Origin: Prorocentrum cordatum
Taxonomy: Eukaryota; Sar; Dinophyceae; Prorocentrales; Prorocentraceae
Direction: 5' to 3'
NCBI GenBank assembly: GCA_963575745.1
Contig: CAUYUJ010016301.1
Location: 15,001-79,000, forward strand
DNA length: 64,000 nt
Shown here: in pieces, positions 1-10,487 of the stretch
How positions within the stretch are numbered: position 1 is the first letter of the stretch
Layout: each line of letters begins with the position of its first letter
The notes under the pieces: generated by a model
Seen by the model: only the letters and a program-made list of their open reading frames with translations
What the model was told of the DNA's origin: nothing
Databases searched by the model: none
Position numbers and translations under genes: made by a program

Positions 1-1848
1 AGCAGGACCGTGCCTGCAAAAAGGCCACGCCCCTGAGCCCACTCGGCGAAGGCACGCGTCGACCACCAGAACTCCCGAAAGTTCTGCTGCTGCCAATGCC
101 GAATGAGGGGGCGGCGGAGGCGCCCTTGCACTCTGGACGTGACATGCATTAAAGCTATGGGCCTCAAGCCTCCCGTGCGCTTCAATATGAAGACCACCTT
201 TGACCACAGCCGTGGCCAGTCGAAGCTGCTCTCGATAGTGAAAATCAGCTGTCGAAAGCACTCGAGGCCTTCGTCTGGAAGCTCAAGCAACTGACGGGGC
301 GAGATCTGATCGTAGCCAGCACCGCTGCTGGCTCGAAAACTTCGGATACACGCTTTGAGGTCATCCAGATTGAAATCGGGTAAGTGAAGGCCCATATCCG
401 AGGGCCACAAAAGCGGACCGGCCAAGGGCCCAACCTCCCAGTACGCCCCCCGCTCGGACACCAAAAGCGCCATCTCCTCCTCCTGACTGGCAGGCGCTGG
501 CGGCAGAGAGCCATTGTGTTTAAAACAAGGGCTGCTGTGCCACGGGGTGGGTGGCTTCGAGAGGTTAAACAGGGCTCCTCCGCCTGCGCTGCTGTGAGAC
601 CTGACCCAACTCTTCCAGCTGGAGTCCCTGTGCTGCTCCGCCGCGCGCTGATGCTTGGATGAGAGCTGTCTGGCATGGTCGGCGAGCACCGCCGAGAGCT
701 CCCAGGAAAGCGAGGGGGCGGCCCAGCGCAGAGTCACCCAAGGCTGCGCACTGGCATCGGTGAACTTGGCCCCCTGCTCGGCAAGCTTCGCACACGACGA
801 CAGAGTGGTACGACGATGCGACGCGGACTGAAACTTGCCGAGCTCAGTAAAAGCTTGCGTCACAAGCCCCCGCCATGTGGCGAAGGGCGAGAGACGCGGG
901 CAGGGCATGATTGACGGCTTGCGTGCGGCGGCACGCTGGCGCCTCAGCGGCCTGGCCCTGCCCTGGTACAGGTGCGCCTCGTCACTGCTGATCTGGTAGA
1001 TGTCGACAAACTCGAGCTCCATGGTGTGCACAAAGCTTTCCCACAACTCCTGAGTGTCTACCTGTGCGAGCACTAACTCTGTAGCTGACCGCCAACGGGT
1101 ACTTTCACGCCTGGGACCTTGAGGTCGCTGGCGAGGGAACATACGAGGTACGCGAATCTGTGACAGCGTGGGGACTTGTCGCAGTCCCTCAAGACACAAA
1201 CGAACTGGAAAGTGTGGCGTAGTGCCGACGTCAGTGAGCACGGTGAGCTTGTGACGATACTGTAGACCCTCCGACGCGATGAAGTAGTCCAGCACTCTGC
1301 CTTTCCCACCAGTGCATGTAGGTAACTGAGGGGATATGATGTGTCCTGAGACGGCTTCCACCCAGCCAGAGCCCATCAACTCGTTTGGGCACAGATTCCA
1401 ATCTCCAGAGAGAATGAACGGCATACCGAACTGCCTGATGACCGCTCCCAGCCTGCACAGCAAATCCCAATTGAGCACGGACAAACCCTGCGAGTCATGC
1501 ATGTACACCACTGCCCATAGAATGCCTCCAGGCACAACTCCCGACATGTGCCTGACTGCGATTCGCGCGGGCTCAAGAACTGGAGCTTGTCCAACCAGCA
1601 GCGAAAGTCCATGTCGCTGCTGCGCCATCTGGAAGAGGCCACCGGTGGCGCCTCCTTGCCCGGTAGCTATGGCTGCAGAAGCCGAAGCCCTTCAGCCCAT
1701 GCGTCTGAGCCTCTGCTCCCAACCTGCGCACTCGAGGAAGTGGTGCTCCTGAACGCCGACGGCATCGGCGTTGATGACTGACTGTGAATTGAGAATTGTT
1801 TCTAACCCTGCACGACCTGAGACGTTGGCGGTGACGAAAGTCCACGTG
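1..1848 (-). pseudogene. LINE ORF2, endonuclease and start of reverse transcriptase (partial, one stop)
   Basis: One frame stays open from just after the ORF1 stop to the window edge (about 616 codons), broken only by TGA at 1692-1694. The N-terminal part is an endonuclease/exonuclease/phosphatase domain: a start like TWTFVTANVSG, the metal-site segment GVQEHHF near 1745, SGDWN near 1400, and DYFI. After about 300 residues of linker comes the reverse transcriptase finger region, with WSKVVFILKR then GGLRPIAL near 160-210. The YxDD active site would lie beyond the left edge. There is no ATG between the ORF1 stop and the start of endonuclease homology, and ORF2 is in a different frame, so translation probably depends on frameshifting or re-initiation. 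The TGA may be a real mutation or a base error; without it the ORF looks intact. Confidence 0.88.
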
Positions 1849-2139
1849 TTAGGAAGACGAGTCAGTAGCCAACGTCCTGGCCTTCTTGGCCGCGTGGTCC
1901 TGCATGGCTTGCAAGAGACTGGTGTAGAGAGCGCGCCCGACCTTGACCTTCTTGGGTTCGTCTTCGTCTGCACCATCGTTGTCGGCGGCCTCCCCCACGC
2001 CCATGGCGTCGTCGTCACCGCTGACGGGGACTCCCTGAGCTTTGAGGATGCTGTCGAAGAACTCAGCTTTGCCGAAATGCCCCCAGAAGGCTGCATCTGG
2101 CACACCAGGCACGCCAGCGCCAGCAGGAGAAGGCTGTTC

Positions 2140-2174
<35 letters not shown>

Positions 2175-2856
2175 GCGCGGCTTCGGCCTCCGCGTCAGCG
2201 CGCTGCTTGTCCAGCTGCTGCTTGACCAGGTCGACAATGGGCTTGAGCGCGGAGGCCGCGTCGGGCAGCGTGTCCGAGAGGGGGGCGGCGAGGGACTGCA
2301 GCTGCACAAGCGGGTCGGTGGCTGCTGCTGCGCGGCCGCCGACGGCGGCGTAGGCGGCGGCGGCCTTGCTGGCGGCCTCATCAGCCTTGGCCTTGCACTC
2401 AGCCAAGCTGGTGGCGCACTGCTGCGTGTGCTGCATGGCTTTGGCCGCCGCAGCCGCCGCCTTGTCATACTTGCTCTGGGCCTGCTCGAGCTTTTGCTGA
2501 ACGGCGTCGGACGCCTGGCGAGCAGCACGAGCAGTGGGCAGCACATCGCCGTTGGAAAGGCTGCGAGCCGCGGCAACTCGAGCCAATTGCTTTGCAGACC
2601 ATCCTTGGGACACGATGACATAGTCTGCAAGGTCCATCTTGGCATACACGGCAACGAGCTCCTCAGACAGGACGACAGCAGGAGGAGCGGAACGAGGGGG
2701 CCCATCCTTCCACCTGCCTGCGGGCACTCGCTGCGCTGCGACTTTCGGCTTGTGAGGCTCAGTGCCACAGATGCGACAACTGCTACGCCGCTGGAAATTA
2801 CCTTTGTAGCCGCACCGCACGTGTGGTGCAGGTCCAACTGTGAGCACCTTTGCCAT
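1849..2856 (-). CDS. LINE ORF1, zinc-finger/coiled-coil protein
   Basis: A 335-residue ORF1-type protein, presumably the RNA-binding partner of ORF2. I chose the start MAKVLTV at 2856 because the open frame further 5' has no upstream ATG. Near the N terminus is a short Cys cluster (RCGYKG...CRICG) like the RanBP2-type fingers seen in dinoflagellate LINE ORF1s. The middle is rich in Ala, Gln, Lys and Glu and probably coiled coil, with a run of about 11 Gln (CAG/CTG codons near 2150). The C terminus is acidic, then basic (EDEPKKVKVG), and ends LATDSSS. It is followed directly by ORF2 in another frame. The family assignment rests on position and architecture. Confidence 0.8.
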
Positions 2857-2997
2857 CCATGTCGTGTCAGGGAACGTGACTGGAAAAGCAGGAGGTACTT
2901 GCTCCAACAGGAGCTCACAAAACGCGAAACCTCGCCTGACCCGGCAAACGGGGGGCACTGTGGGGGCCGCGACTCCCCCTTGCCAGTGAGGTCAGGT

Positions 2998-3019
2998 CCT
3001 GTGCCAAAACGGCTCCGGA
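2998..3019 (-). other. decayed second spliced-leader copy
   Basis: Directly downstream of the exact leader on the minus strand is a second 22-mer starting TCCGGAGCCGTTTTGG. It matches the dinoflagellate spliced leader at 18 of 22 positions. Tandem leader relics of this kind are known from dinoflagellate genes that passed repeatedly through trans-spliced mRNA and back into DNA. Confidence 0.85.
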
Positions 3020-3041
3020 CTTGAGCCAAAATGGCTACGGA
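3020..3041 (-). other. exact dinoflagellate spliced-leader sequence (genomic copy)
   Basis: The reverse complement reads T, then CCGTAGCCATTTTGGCTCAA, then G: all 22 nt of the conserved dinoflagellate leader with T at the variable first base. It marks the exact 5' end of LINE element A. It is not followed by a GT donor or snRNA-like sequence, so it is a reinserted leader and not an SL RNA gene. It shows that the inserted RNA had been trans-spliced. Confidence 0.96.
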
Positions 3042-3166
3042 CCATTCTCCTCCTCCTCCTCCGCATCCTTCTCCTCCTCCTCCTCCTCCTCCTCTTCCTC
3101 CTCCCTCCTCCTCCCTCCTCCTCCTCCTCCTCCTCCTCCTCCTCCTCCTCCTCTTCCTCCTCCTAG
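3042..3166. repeat. (CTC)n microsatellite between two LINE 5' ends
   Basis: About 125 bp of near-perfect CTC repeats with a few CTT/CCT interruptions. It separates the divergent LINEs. The long Ser/Pro/Leu or Glu-rich frames through it are not genes. Confidence 0.95.
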
Positions 3167-3184
3167 CCATTTCCAGGTTTCAAG
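3161..3184 (+). other. probable decayed spliced leader at the 5' end of LINE element B
   Basis: The sequence tcctagccatttccaggttt followed by caag aligns with the leader, allowing one missing base and two short insertions (TCC-TAGCCATTT..GG.T-CAAG). An ATG follows at once. Its position at the start of the element supports the reading; the match itself is imperfect. Confidence 0.6.
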
Positions 3185-3252
3185 ATGGTTACATTTGGGT
3201 CGGCGCACTTGGAAGTGGCGCAGCCGACTCGAGCCAAAGTCAGAGATTCTAC

Positions 3253-4260
3253 ATGTCACCGCATGGCGCGTCGGGGCAGAGCCAGAGCAAGACCCGGCAG
3301 TGTCGCGACCCCACCTGCGCCTTCGCCAACTTTCTCTTCAGGTCTGCCTGTCGGGAGTGTGGATCGAGGGGACCGCAACGCATCATCAATCAACAGCGAG
3401 AGCAGTGGCAGCAGAAAGCCTCGGGAGGGAACGGCAACATCTCGGAGCTGTCAAATGAAGAGATCATCAAGCTGCTCAAGTCTCGAGGGCTTCAAGCGGG
3501 CTCGGACCTTGACACCGAGCTCACGGAGGTCCTCAAGAAAGCGGGGGAGCCAGGGCCAGCTGACCTCGGCTCCAAAGGGCCCCAGGACTTGCTGCAGAGG
3601 CAGTCGCGGAAGCTCAAGCAGATCGAGGGCTCCACAGAGAGAGTGCAGAATGCCAAGTCCGCGCTCGAGGAGGCCCAGCGTGTCTATGAGCAGGAGTGCC
3701 AGCAGCTCAAGGCGCACCAAGACACCCTCTCTGAGATCGAGAAGTTCATCACGAAGGCCCAGGCCGCCACCGTCCTGCCAGAGCCTCCGGAGCAGGATGG
3801 CGAGTCTGACCCAATCCACGAGCTCCAGATGCTCGAAGTTCTTGAGCTGGCTGTCAAGAAGTACGCTACGCGCTTCTCCATCGATGCCACATCGGTCCTG
3901 GCGGCCACGGAGGCGAAGAAGGCGGAGTTCACATCGAAGCTGCCCGAGGCTGAAGAGGGCCCTCCACCTCAATCTGCTACTGGGACTGGTGCTCCTCCTG
4001 GTGGCGCAGATGGGTCAGATCCAGACATCATTGTCCTCGACCCAGACGACAATGAGCTCAAGGCCAAGCTCAAGCGAGCTGGGTTTGATTCCGCGGACGA
4101 TCCCGAGGCCCTTCGCAGGTTCGTTGCAGACAATGCGGGGCACGCCAAGCGACAGAGGGCGGGGCAGCAGCCCACCCAGCACATCCAGTTTTGTCCTTTG
4201 GACGCTCAACCCCAGCACGTGGTCAGCTGCGCAGGCCATGCTGGAATGGGCGAAGCATGA
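3253..4260 (+). CDS. LINE ORF1, zinc-finger/coiled-coil protein
   Basis: The frame is open from the CTC repeat onward. The first ATG outside the repeat and leader relic is at 3253, giving 335 residues. Near residue 15 is a finger with spacing C-x4-C-x10-C-x2-C (CRDPTC...CREC), resembling RanBP2-type fingers. Residues about 55-215 are a long Glu/Lys/Gln coiled coil with a KQIEGSTERVQNAKSALEEA segment. The C-terminal part is acidic (DPDIIVLDPDDNE) and ends in a basic stretch. Its last ~75 nt overlap the start of ORF2 in another frame. It has the same length and layout as ORF1 of element A, but the sequence is clearly different, so the two belong to distinct LINE lineages. Confidence 0.8.
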   Translation: MSPHGASGQSQSKTRQCRDPTCAFANFLFRSACRECGSRGPQRIINQQREQWQQKASGGNGNISELSNEEIIKLLKSRGLQAGSDLDTELTEVLKKAGEPGPADLGSKGPQDLLQRQSRKLKQIEGSTERVQNAKSALEEAQRVYEQECQQLKAHQDTLSEIEKFITKAQAATVLPEPPEQDGESDPIHELQMLEVLELAVKKYATRFSIDATSVLAATEAKKAEFTSKLPEAEEGPPPQSATGTGAPPGGADGSDPDIIVLDPDDNELKAKLKRAGFDSADDPEALRRFVADNAGHAKRQRAGQQPTQHIQFCPLDAQPQHVVSCAGHAGMGEA

Positions 4261-7200
4261 TCACGAAGGTGTACCAGTCCTCCCCGACGTTCTCTGTCTC
4301 CAAGAGCATCGTCTCAAGGATGCCTCCAGGCACCAGAGTGCCGTCAAGTGGGCACAGCAGCGTGGACTTCAAGTCTTCATGCCTAAAGCAGATAGTACAG
4401 GGCCAAGCCCTACTGAGTCCAGCGCAGGATGCGCGGTGCTCAGTCAGTTACCATCAGACAAGTTGGACCTTAGTTGTGGAAAGGAACTTCCGTCTTCCAG
4501 GATTGCGGCATCCTTGATCAATGTTGGTCTTTCTATTCCTTTGGTGATAGCATCAGTATACCTCCACGCCAGCGTCGGCCTCGCAGGAGAGAATATCAAG
4601 CTCCTGGGCAGGTTGTTTCAAGCAGTAAGTTACAGTTTCCGTGGATAGTGGCTGCGGATTGGAACCTGTTGCCAAGCGAAGTTGATAAGTGGGCAAAACT
4701 TGTGCAAGGAGAAATCATATCCTCAGGCGAGCCCACCTTCGGGGCGAGGGAGTTGGACTTCTTCATCTGCAGCAGAGTTCTGGCGCCGTTTGTGGAATCG
4801 GTTTATCTTGTACCCGAGGCTCCAGCAAAGTCTCACGCGCCAGTTGCCTTGAAGCTCAGCGGCTTAGGAGTGCAAGCCAAGGTAAACCGGCTGCTGGTAC
4901 CCAAGAAGTTCCCCACCGAGAAGTCACCTCCTGTACGCAGAGCACCTCCCGAAGCTCGAGAGGACAAGTGGCCGTGGCATAATGGTTCGGAGTACCCTCC
5001 TGACCTTCAGCAAGCCTGTCAAGTTTGGTTTCGACATGTTGAAGCCTATCTTCTGAACTTTCATGACATTCAAGGATGGTGTGGGCAATCATACACTGGC
5101 AGAGCAGACGGGCTTCGAGTCCAGTATGGGGAGCTTGACCATGCCTGGAAGAGTGAAATGCGGCAGAACACCACGGTTGAGGGCAGGAAGTGGACATCAT
5201 TCTATTCGGCTTGCATGAGGCTGCATGCCATAGGCTCTGAGTCCCGTGCCAAGAAATACTCTCATCTTGCTGCGCAGCAGCGGCAAGAGCGCACTGTCGG
5301 CCGAATTTGCACCCCGCCGTGGCCCACCGAGGGACCGCTGACGAGGTGGCAGCACGCGCCCAGGAGTGCCCTGGCGAGGCTGCTCTCTGAGGGTGGGGAT
5401 GAGGCTCTCTCCTTCCTCCTGGGGTTGAGGGGCCACCTCTCTCACCTCCAAGCGAAGGCCAGGGCGGCCGGCGCCAAAGCCTGGAGGGCTTGGGCCAAGG
5501 AGGCCGTCAAGAGTCAAGGGGGGAGGGCTGCTTGCGCCTATGTTCGGGAGCCTCTGCCCGACGCGCCGATTTTTTCGGAGGCTACAGAGCTTGCGCCGCC
5601 GTTGCCTGTCTCGGGGCAAAAGGCGGTGGGCAGGCTTCTGGAGCAGTGGGAGCCGCTTTGGAATGCTTCTAAGAGAGATGGTGAATCCCATCCGAGATCC
5701 TGGTGTCCTGGGGCCCTTCCCGTGAAGCCTTCGGAGGCTTCCTGTGGTGCTGTTTCCGACCAGGGGGTTCTGACCTCTGGGGGTCTGGACCCTTGGGTGG
5801 AGCTGCTTAGGGTCACCATCTCGCAGTTGAACTCTGCGCTGTCTTCCTACTCGGGGGCCTGCGGGCTGGGGTGGGGCCACCTTCACCCGAGGCAGGTTCT
5901 CTGGCTGCCCGGTTCGTACAATCAGGCGTTCCTTGACATCCTTATGAAATGGGAGTCGGATCCTGAGGATCTTGAGCTGTGGACGCTCCTGATCTTTTTC
6001 CTGGGCAAACCCTCGCCAGCCACGGGAGTGAGGCCCATTGTGTTGGCTTCCATCTGGGGGCGCATTTGGTCTAGGCTTAGGCAGCCTGTCGCCAGGAATT
6101 GGGAATGGTCTCTCAATAATGACTCCTTCTGGTGAGTTTCAGGGCAGACCTGCGACAGAGCAGGGCATGTGCACAATATCATTCAGCGTTTCGCCAGACT
6201 CAAGGGCTTCTCGGCGGCTAGCGGGATTCTAGATTTGTCCAAGTATTACGAGCACATTTCCCATGCAGATCTTTTAAGGGAGGCTCTTGTGACGGGGTGC
6301 CCAGTCAGGCTCCTCAAGTGTCTCTGTGCAGGGTGCAGATTGCCCAGACGAGCTAGGTGGAAGTCTTTCATCTCGGACCAGGCCCGAGCCAACGGCACCG
6401 CGGCAGCAGGCTGCAGCTGCGCCTTAGCGCTGGCCAAGCTTCTAGTGCATACAGTGATTGTCACTCTCAAAGCTAAGTATCCCATGGTGAGGTTTCAAAA
6501 CCTAGTATATGACTTCCTGCTTCAGGCAATTGGAGGCAGGCAGAATGTTCTGGAGCAGCTTCCGCAAGCCATGTCTGAATTAGTTCTGTCCCTTTAGCAA
6601 AGGCAACTCGTTGTAAACTGGGATAAGACGGGCTACATGACCAGTTCAGTGGAGCTGGATTCGGAGCTTAACGAGCGCTGGAGCCTAGGTCATGAGCAGA
6701 AGCTTCGTAGCAGCAGGTGTTTAGGTACGGATGCCACTGATGGCGCATCACGGAGTGTTCAAGAGCAGAACAAACGTTTGGCCAAAGCGTCATCGGTATC
6801 AAGGCGTGTTTTTTTTTCGCTCAGGCAGGCAGGAGCTAGTGTCAGCACTATTATGAGGGGTTCTCCGACGGCGGCGGCGATGTGGGGGTGCGTCGGTCAC
6901 TGGCATAGCTGATACTAAGCTCGCCGCCTTGCGACTAGCTTCGTTGCGTGCAGAAGGGAGGGCCCCCCCCAGGAACCTCTGTTGCGCTCCGTCTGAGGTC
7001 GACGCAGCGAGGGTCCACCAGGGACCCCTGGATAGTGCATGTTTGTGATGTAGTAAAACACTGGACGCTGAGTGTCCATTCCTGCATTCCAGGCATTGGG
7101 CCGCTTCGGGCTTGTCTTGAGGAAGCGCAGCCGCTCCTCCTTAAGGATCGGCCTTGGGCTCAGGTAGTTGATCCAGCCCAGGCTGCCGTCCTTTCGCTCG

Positions 7201-9128
7201 CTAGGATTGGGTGTCAGTTGCCATCTGTAGAAATTCTGATGCATCCTCGCCTTGGGGACTTCACGATCTTAGATGTTTCGCCTGGCTTTTTCGTGGATTT
7301 GATTCGGCCCCTGGCCCTCCAGGCGTCTGACGTTAACGCTTTGAAACGTTTGAAGGCGCCCTGGGTCCACCCGTTGCATTGGGGCCCTGTCGGTTAGCTG
7401 CTCGATCAGGACCACTCGGAACGCTGGAGCTCGCACCGAGCTGCGGCCATCAGGAGTTTGGTAGGAGGGTCTCACTGGCCCCAGGCGCGCCTGCACGCGC
7501 ACGGTAAAGCGGTGAATGATTGTTGTGTGCACTGTGGCATGCGCGGCACGCTTCATCACATATTTTACGAATGTCCTCGGAGTGCTGCTCCTCGCCGTGA
7601 GGAATGCCCGACACATGTAATGCAGGCCGCTATGTATGTGCGAAGTCTAGGGGAGGAACCTGCTGAGATGTTGGCTCGGTGTCTCTTCCCCTCGCCTTCC
7701 TTTTGCCTCCCCGTGACGGAAGTCCCCGAAGAGAACCAGGTGCGGTTTGTTGGTGTGTTTCCTGGTTTGAGGTTCTCTGGCCACGTGTTTGTGGACGGTT
7801 CTGCTTTCCACAGTCATCTTCAGGGACTGAGTCGGGCAGGTTGGGCTGTGATTCAGGTTAATCGTGCTGGAGAGCTAGTTGGAGCCATGTACGGCGCAGT
7901 GCCGTTCCACCAGGCGCCCCCGCAGTCCGCGCGAGACGGAGAGGACTGGGCTTTCCACATGCTCTCTCAGTTTGCTGAATGGTCTGTAGATGATCCCTTA
8001 GTTGTACATACTGACTGTGCAGGTACATTTGGTTGTGCTACAGATTCGAGTGTTGCTTTGGCCAGTTCTAATGCTCGTGCGCACATGTGGAAGACCTGGT
8101 GGTCTGATCTAGGTAGGAAGGCTTCAATTGTCAAAGTAGCTGCTCACAGGAGTTTGAAGGACTCTAGGTCTGATCATGACGCATGGTTCATCAAGGGCAA
8201 CGCTATGGCCGAAAGGTGGGCCAAGGCTGGAGCTAAACTTTGGAATGTGCCTCGAGACCATCTGGATTTCGTCTCGGGGTGTGAAAGGATTGCCTCGGAT
8301 ATAGTCCGCTGGCAGAGTAGGTGTCAGGAATATTTCGGAGAGTTAGAACAGCCTGATTCTGTCGAGCTTTCAGGTACTGGGGACATTGTTTTGGATGAAG
8401 GTTTGCCCCAGTATCTAATTCGTGCCTGCCTGGAGGAAGGTCGGGCTCCGTTTGGGGACTGGTCCTTGGCCGAGGGGGTTGAGACTGGTCCTTCCTCTGC
8501 TCCGAGTCCCTCCTCCCCCCGTGCTGGTACGGAAGAACCCCATGGTGTCGACGCTGGCTTTGTTGCTGCAACAGGCGTACTTTGGGTTTTACGGGGACAC
8601 AGCGTTGTGCAGGCCAGCGTCGCATCCGATCAAGGCCAGGAACTGTCTCCTATTCTTGTTTGCAAGATCTGTGGTGCCTCAGCGCATTCGAACGCTCGGG
8701 GCCTGCAGGGAGAATGTAAGGGAGCTGGCCATCCAGGGCTCAAGACCCAGAGGTCCAAGCTCCGACGTGGTCTGTTCCCAGGGCACACCCTAGGGAATGC
8801 TCGGGTAGGGCCGGCTCATGGGCCGACCCTTCAGATGCGTGCTGTCTGGGGGCCTCTTCTCGAGCCTGCCCCTGCTCCTGCTGCTGCTACGCCGAGCAGT
8901 GATACTGTAGGTGACGAAGGGTTGGTCGAGCCGCAGGCGTCGGCGGGGAGCGTGAGGCCCCGAGACTCAGGGGAGGCGAAGCAGGCGAGCAGACTGCTAT
9001 GCCTTCCCTGCCTTGACGCCACCAGCGTTGCCAAGCTGCATGGGTTCTCCTCGCCTGATGAGCTTGTTCGGTGGGAGAGGTCCCGTCAGAGAGCTCCTGA
9101 GGAGCCTGAATTAATCGACGAGGATTAA
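4187..9128 (+). pseudogene. LINE ORF2 (endonuclease, reverse transcriptase, RNase H), broken
   Basis: The coding segments in order are: 4187 to ~4640 (endonuclease start, PDVLCLQEHRL), ~4640 to ~6890 in a second frame (VAADWN near 4654, SHAPVALKL, then reverse transcriptase), and ~6940 to 9128 in a third frame (RNase H). In-frame stops are TGA 6133, TAG 6595 and TAG 7395. The RT active site reads LVYDFLLQA where family members have a YVDD box, so the catalytic Asp pair is lost. Upstream, the palm segment LDLSKYYEHI is kept. RNase H retains FVDGSAF (~7790), HTDCAGT (~8010), the AAH segment (~8140) and GNAMAERWAK. A C-terminal VCKICGASAH motif near 8665 resembles the terminal finger of other dinoflagellate LINEs. 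It was once a complete ORF2. Confidence 0.9.
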
Positions 9129-9147
9129 CTCGTGGCCGTGCGGCCAG

Positions 9148-9165
9148 GGGCGCCACGTGGCGCCC
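9148..9165. repeat. 18-bp perfect palindrome at the LINE B 3' end
   Basis: gggcgccacgtggcgccc lies 20 bp after the ORF2 stop, next to a second small inverted repeat (GGCC...GGCC). In RNA it forms a stable hairpin. 3' hairpins are the usual recognition signal for LINE reverse transcriptases, so this may have been the template end. Confidence 0.75.
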
Positions 9166-9179
9166 GCATAGTCAGTACC

Positions 9180-10007
9180 CTCAGTACCCTCCTCCTCCTC
9201 CTCCTCCTCCTCCTCGCTCATCGCTCCTCCCCCTCCTCCTCCTCCTCCTCCTCCTGCTCCTCCTCCTCCTCCTCCTCCTCCTCCTCGCACTTCCTCGCTC
9301 CTCCTCCTCCTCCTCGCTCCTCCTCCTCGCTCATCGCTCCTCCTCCTCCTCCTCCTCCTCCTCCAACTCCTCCCTTCTCCTCCTCTTCTCCTCCTCCTCC
9401 TCCTCCTGCCTCCTCCTCCTCCTCCTCCTCCTCCTCCTCCTCCTCCTCCTCCTCCTCTCCCTCTCCTCCTCCTCCTCCTCCTCGCTCTCGCTCCTCCCCC
9501 TCCTCCTCCTCCTCCTCCTGCTCCTCCTCCTCCTCCTCCTCCTCCTCCTCCTCGCACTCCTCTCCTCCTTCCTCCTCCTCCTCCTCGCTCCTCCTCCTCG
9601 CTCATCGCTCCTCCCTCCTCCTCCTCCTCCTCCTCCTCCTCCTCCAACTCCTCTCCTCCTCCTCCTCCTCGCACTTCCTCGCTCCTCCTCCTCCTCCTCG
9701 ATCCTCCTCCTCCTCCTCCTCCTCCTCCTCTTCCTCCTCCTCCCTCCTCCTCCCTTCTCCTCCTCCTCCTCCCTCCTCCCCCTCCTCCTCCGCCTCCTCC
9801 CCTCCTCCTCCCTCCTCCTCCTCCCTCCTCCCTCCCTCCTCCCTTCCATCCCTCGCTCCTCCTCCTCCTCCTCCTCCTCCTTCCTCCTCCTCCCTCCTTC
9901 TCGCTCCCTCCTCCTCCTCCTCCTCCTCCTCCTCCTCCTCCCTCCTCCTCCTCCTCCTCCTCCTCCTCCTCCTCCTCCCTCCTCCTCCTCTCTCCTCCTC
10001 TTCCTGC
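9180..10007. repeat. 820-bp (CTC)n array
   Basis: Long CTC array with many GCTCCT and CCCTCC interruptions. It directly follows element B. Both strands give open frames of 400-500 codons made almost only of Ser/Pro/Leu or Arg/Glu/Gly, which are artefacts of the repeat. Confidence 0.95.
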
Positions 10008-10167
10008 GCCGCCCGCAGCGGCTCGCGCGGCTCCTCCGCGTGCTCCGCCTCTGGGCGGGGCGGGGCGGCCCCCTGCTCGCCGCCCCGCGGCGACACCCCG
10101 TCGGGGGGGGGGGGCGCGCCTCGTGCTGGCGCTCCCGAGGCGCCCCGAGCGGGCCTCGGTCTGCCTG

Positions 10168-10411
10168 CCGGACCACCCCAGCCCAACCGAAGACCCGAAC
10201 CTCGGGTTTGGGGGGGGACGGGTTCCACATGTGGTCTTTCGATGCTCCCCTCCCCCCCTCCCCCCCCCCCCCCACACTGGAAACGGGGGGCAGATCGTTG
10301 GGGTGGGGACGGGTTCCGTGTGCGGTTTCTCGGTGTTCCCCGACCACTGCCCCCCAGAAGGAAACGGGGGGCGAATCGGGGCCTTCGGGTGGGGTTGGAG
10401 TGGTGGGGTGG
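10168..10411. mobile_element. short inverted-repeat element, copy 1 (compound)
   Basis: Starts ggaccaccccagcccaaccg and ends in the inverted form ccttcgggtggggttggagt. It is a non-coding terminal-inverted-repeat element related to copies at 17991 and 39854. The inside is partly duplicated (two acgggttcc segments about 90 bp apart). Confidence 0.65.
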
Positions 10412-10487
10412 GCGGGGGGCCTCGACACGGCAGAACAGCTGCAGTGCGGGACTAGCTGATCGACTGCAGTTCCAGTGTCGACTGCAC

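Larger units (their letters stand above)
1..3041 (-). mobile_element. LINE element A, 5' part (ORF1 + ORF2), runs off the left edge
   Basis: A non-LTR retrotransposon read on the minus strand. Its 5' end is the spliced-leader sequence at 3020-3041. Then follow a short leader, ORF1 (1849-2856) and ORF2 (1-1848), which carries an apurinic-type endonuclease and the first part of a reverse transcriptase before the window ends. It lies head to head with element B, and only the (CTC)n tract 3042-3166 separates them. It is much better preserved than element B: ORF2 shows a single in-frame stop. The 3' end, RNase H part and tail are outside the window. Confidence 0.9.
3161..9185 (+). mobile_element. 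LINE element B, full length but decayed
   Basis: A 6-kb non-LTR retrotransposon on the plus strand: leader relic, ORF1 with a Cys finger and coiled coil, ORF2 with endonuclease, reverse transcriptase, RNase H and a C-terminal Cys/His motif, then a 57-bp 3' end with an 18-bp palindrome and a short cagtaccct repeat. Both ends abut (CTC)n arrays (3042-3166 and 9180-10007). ORF2 carries at least two frameshifts and three stops, so this copy is dead. Confidence 0.9.
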
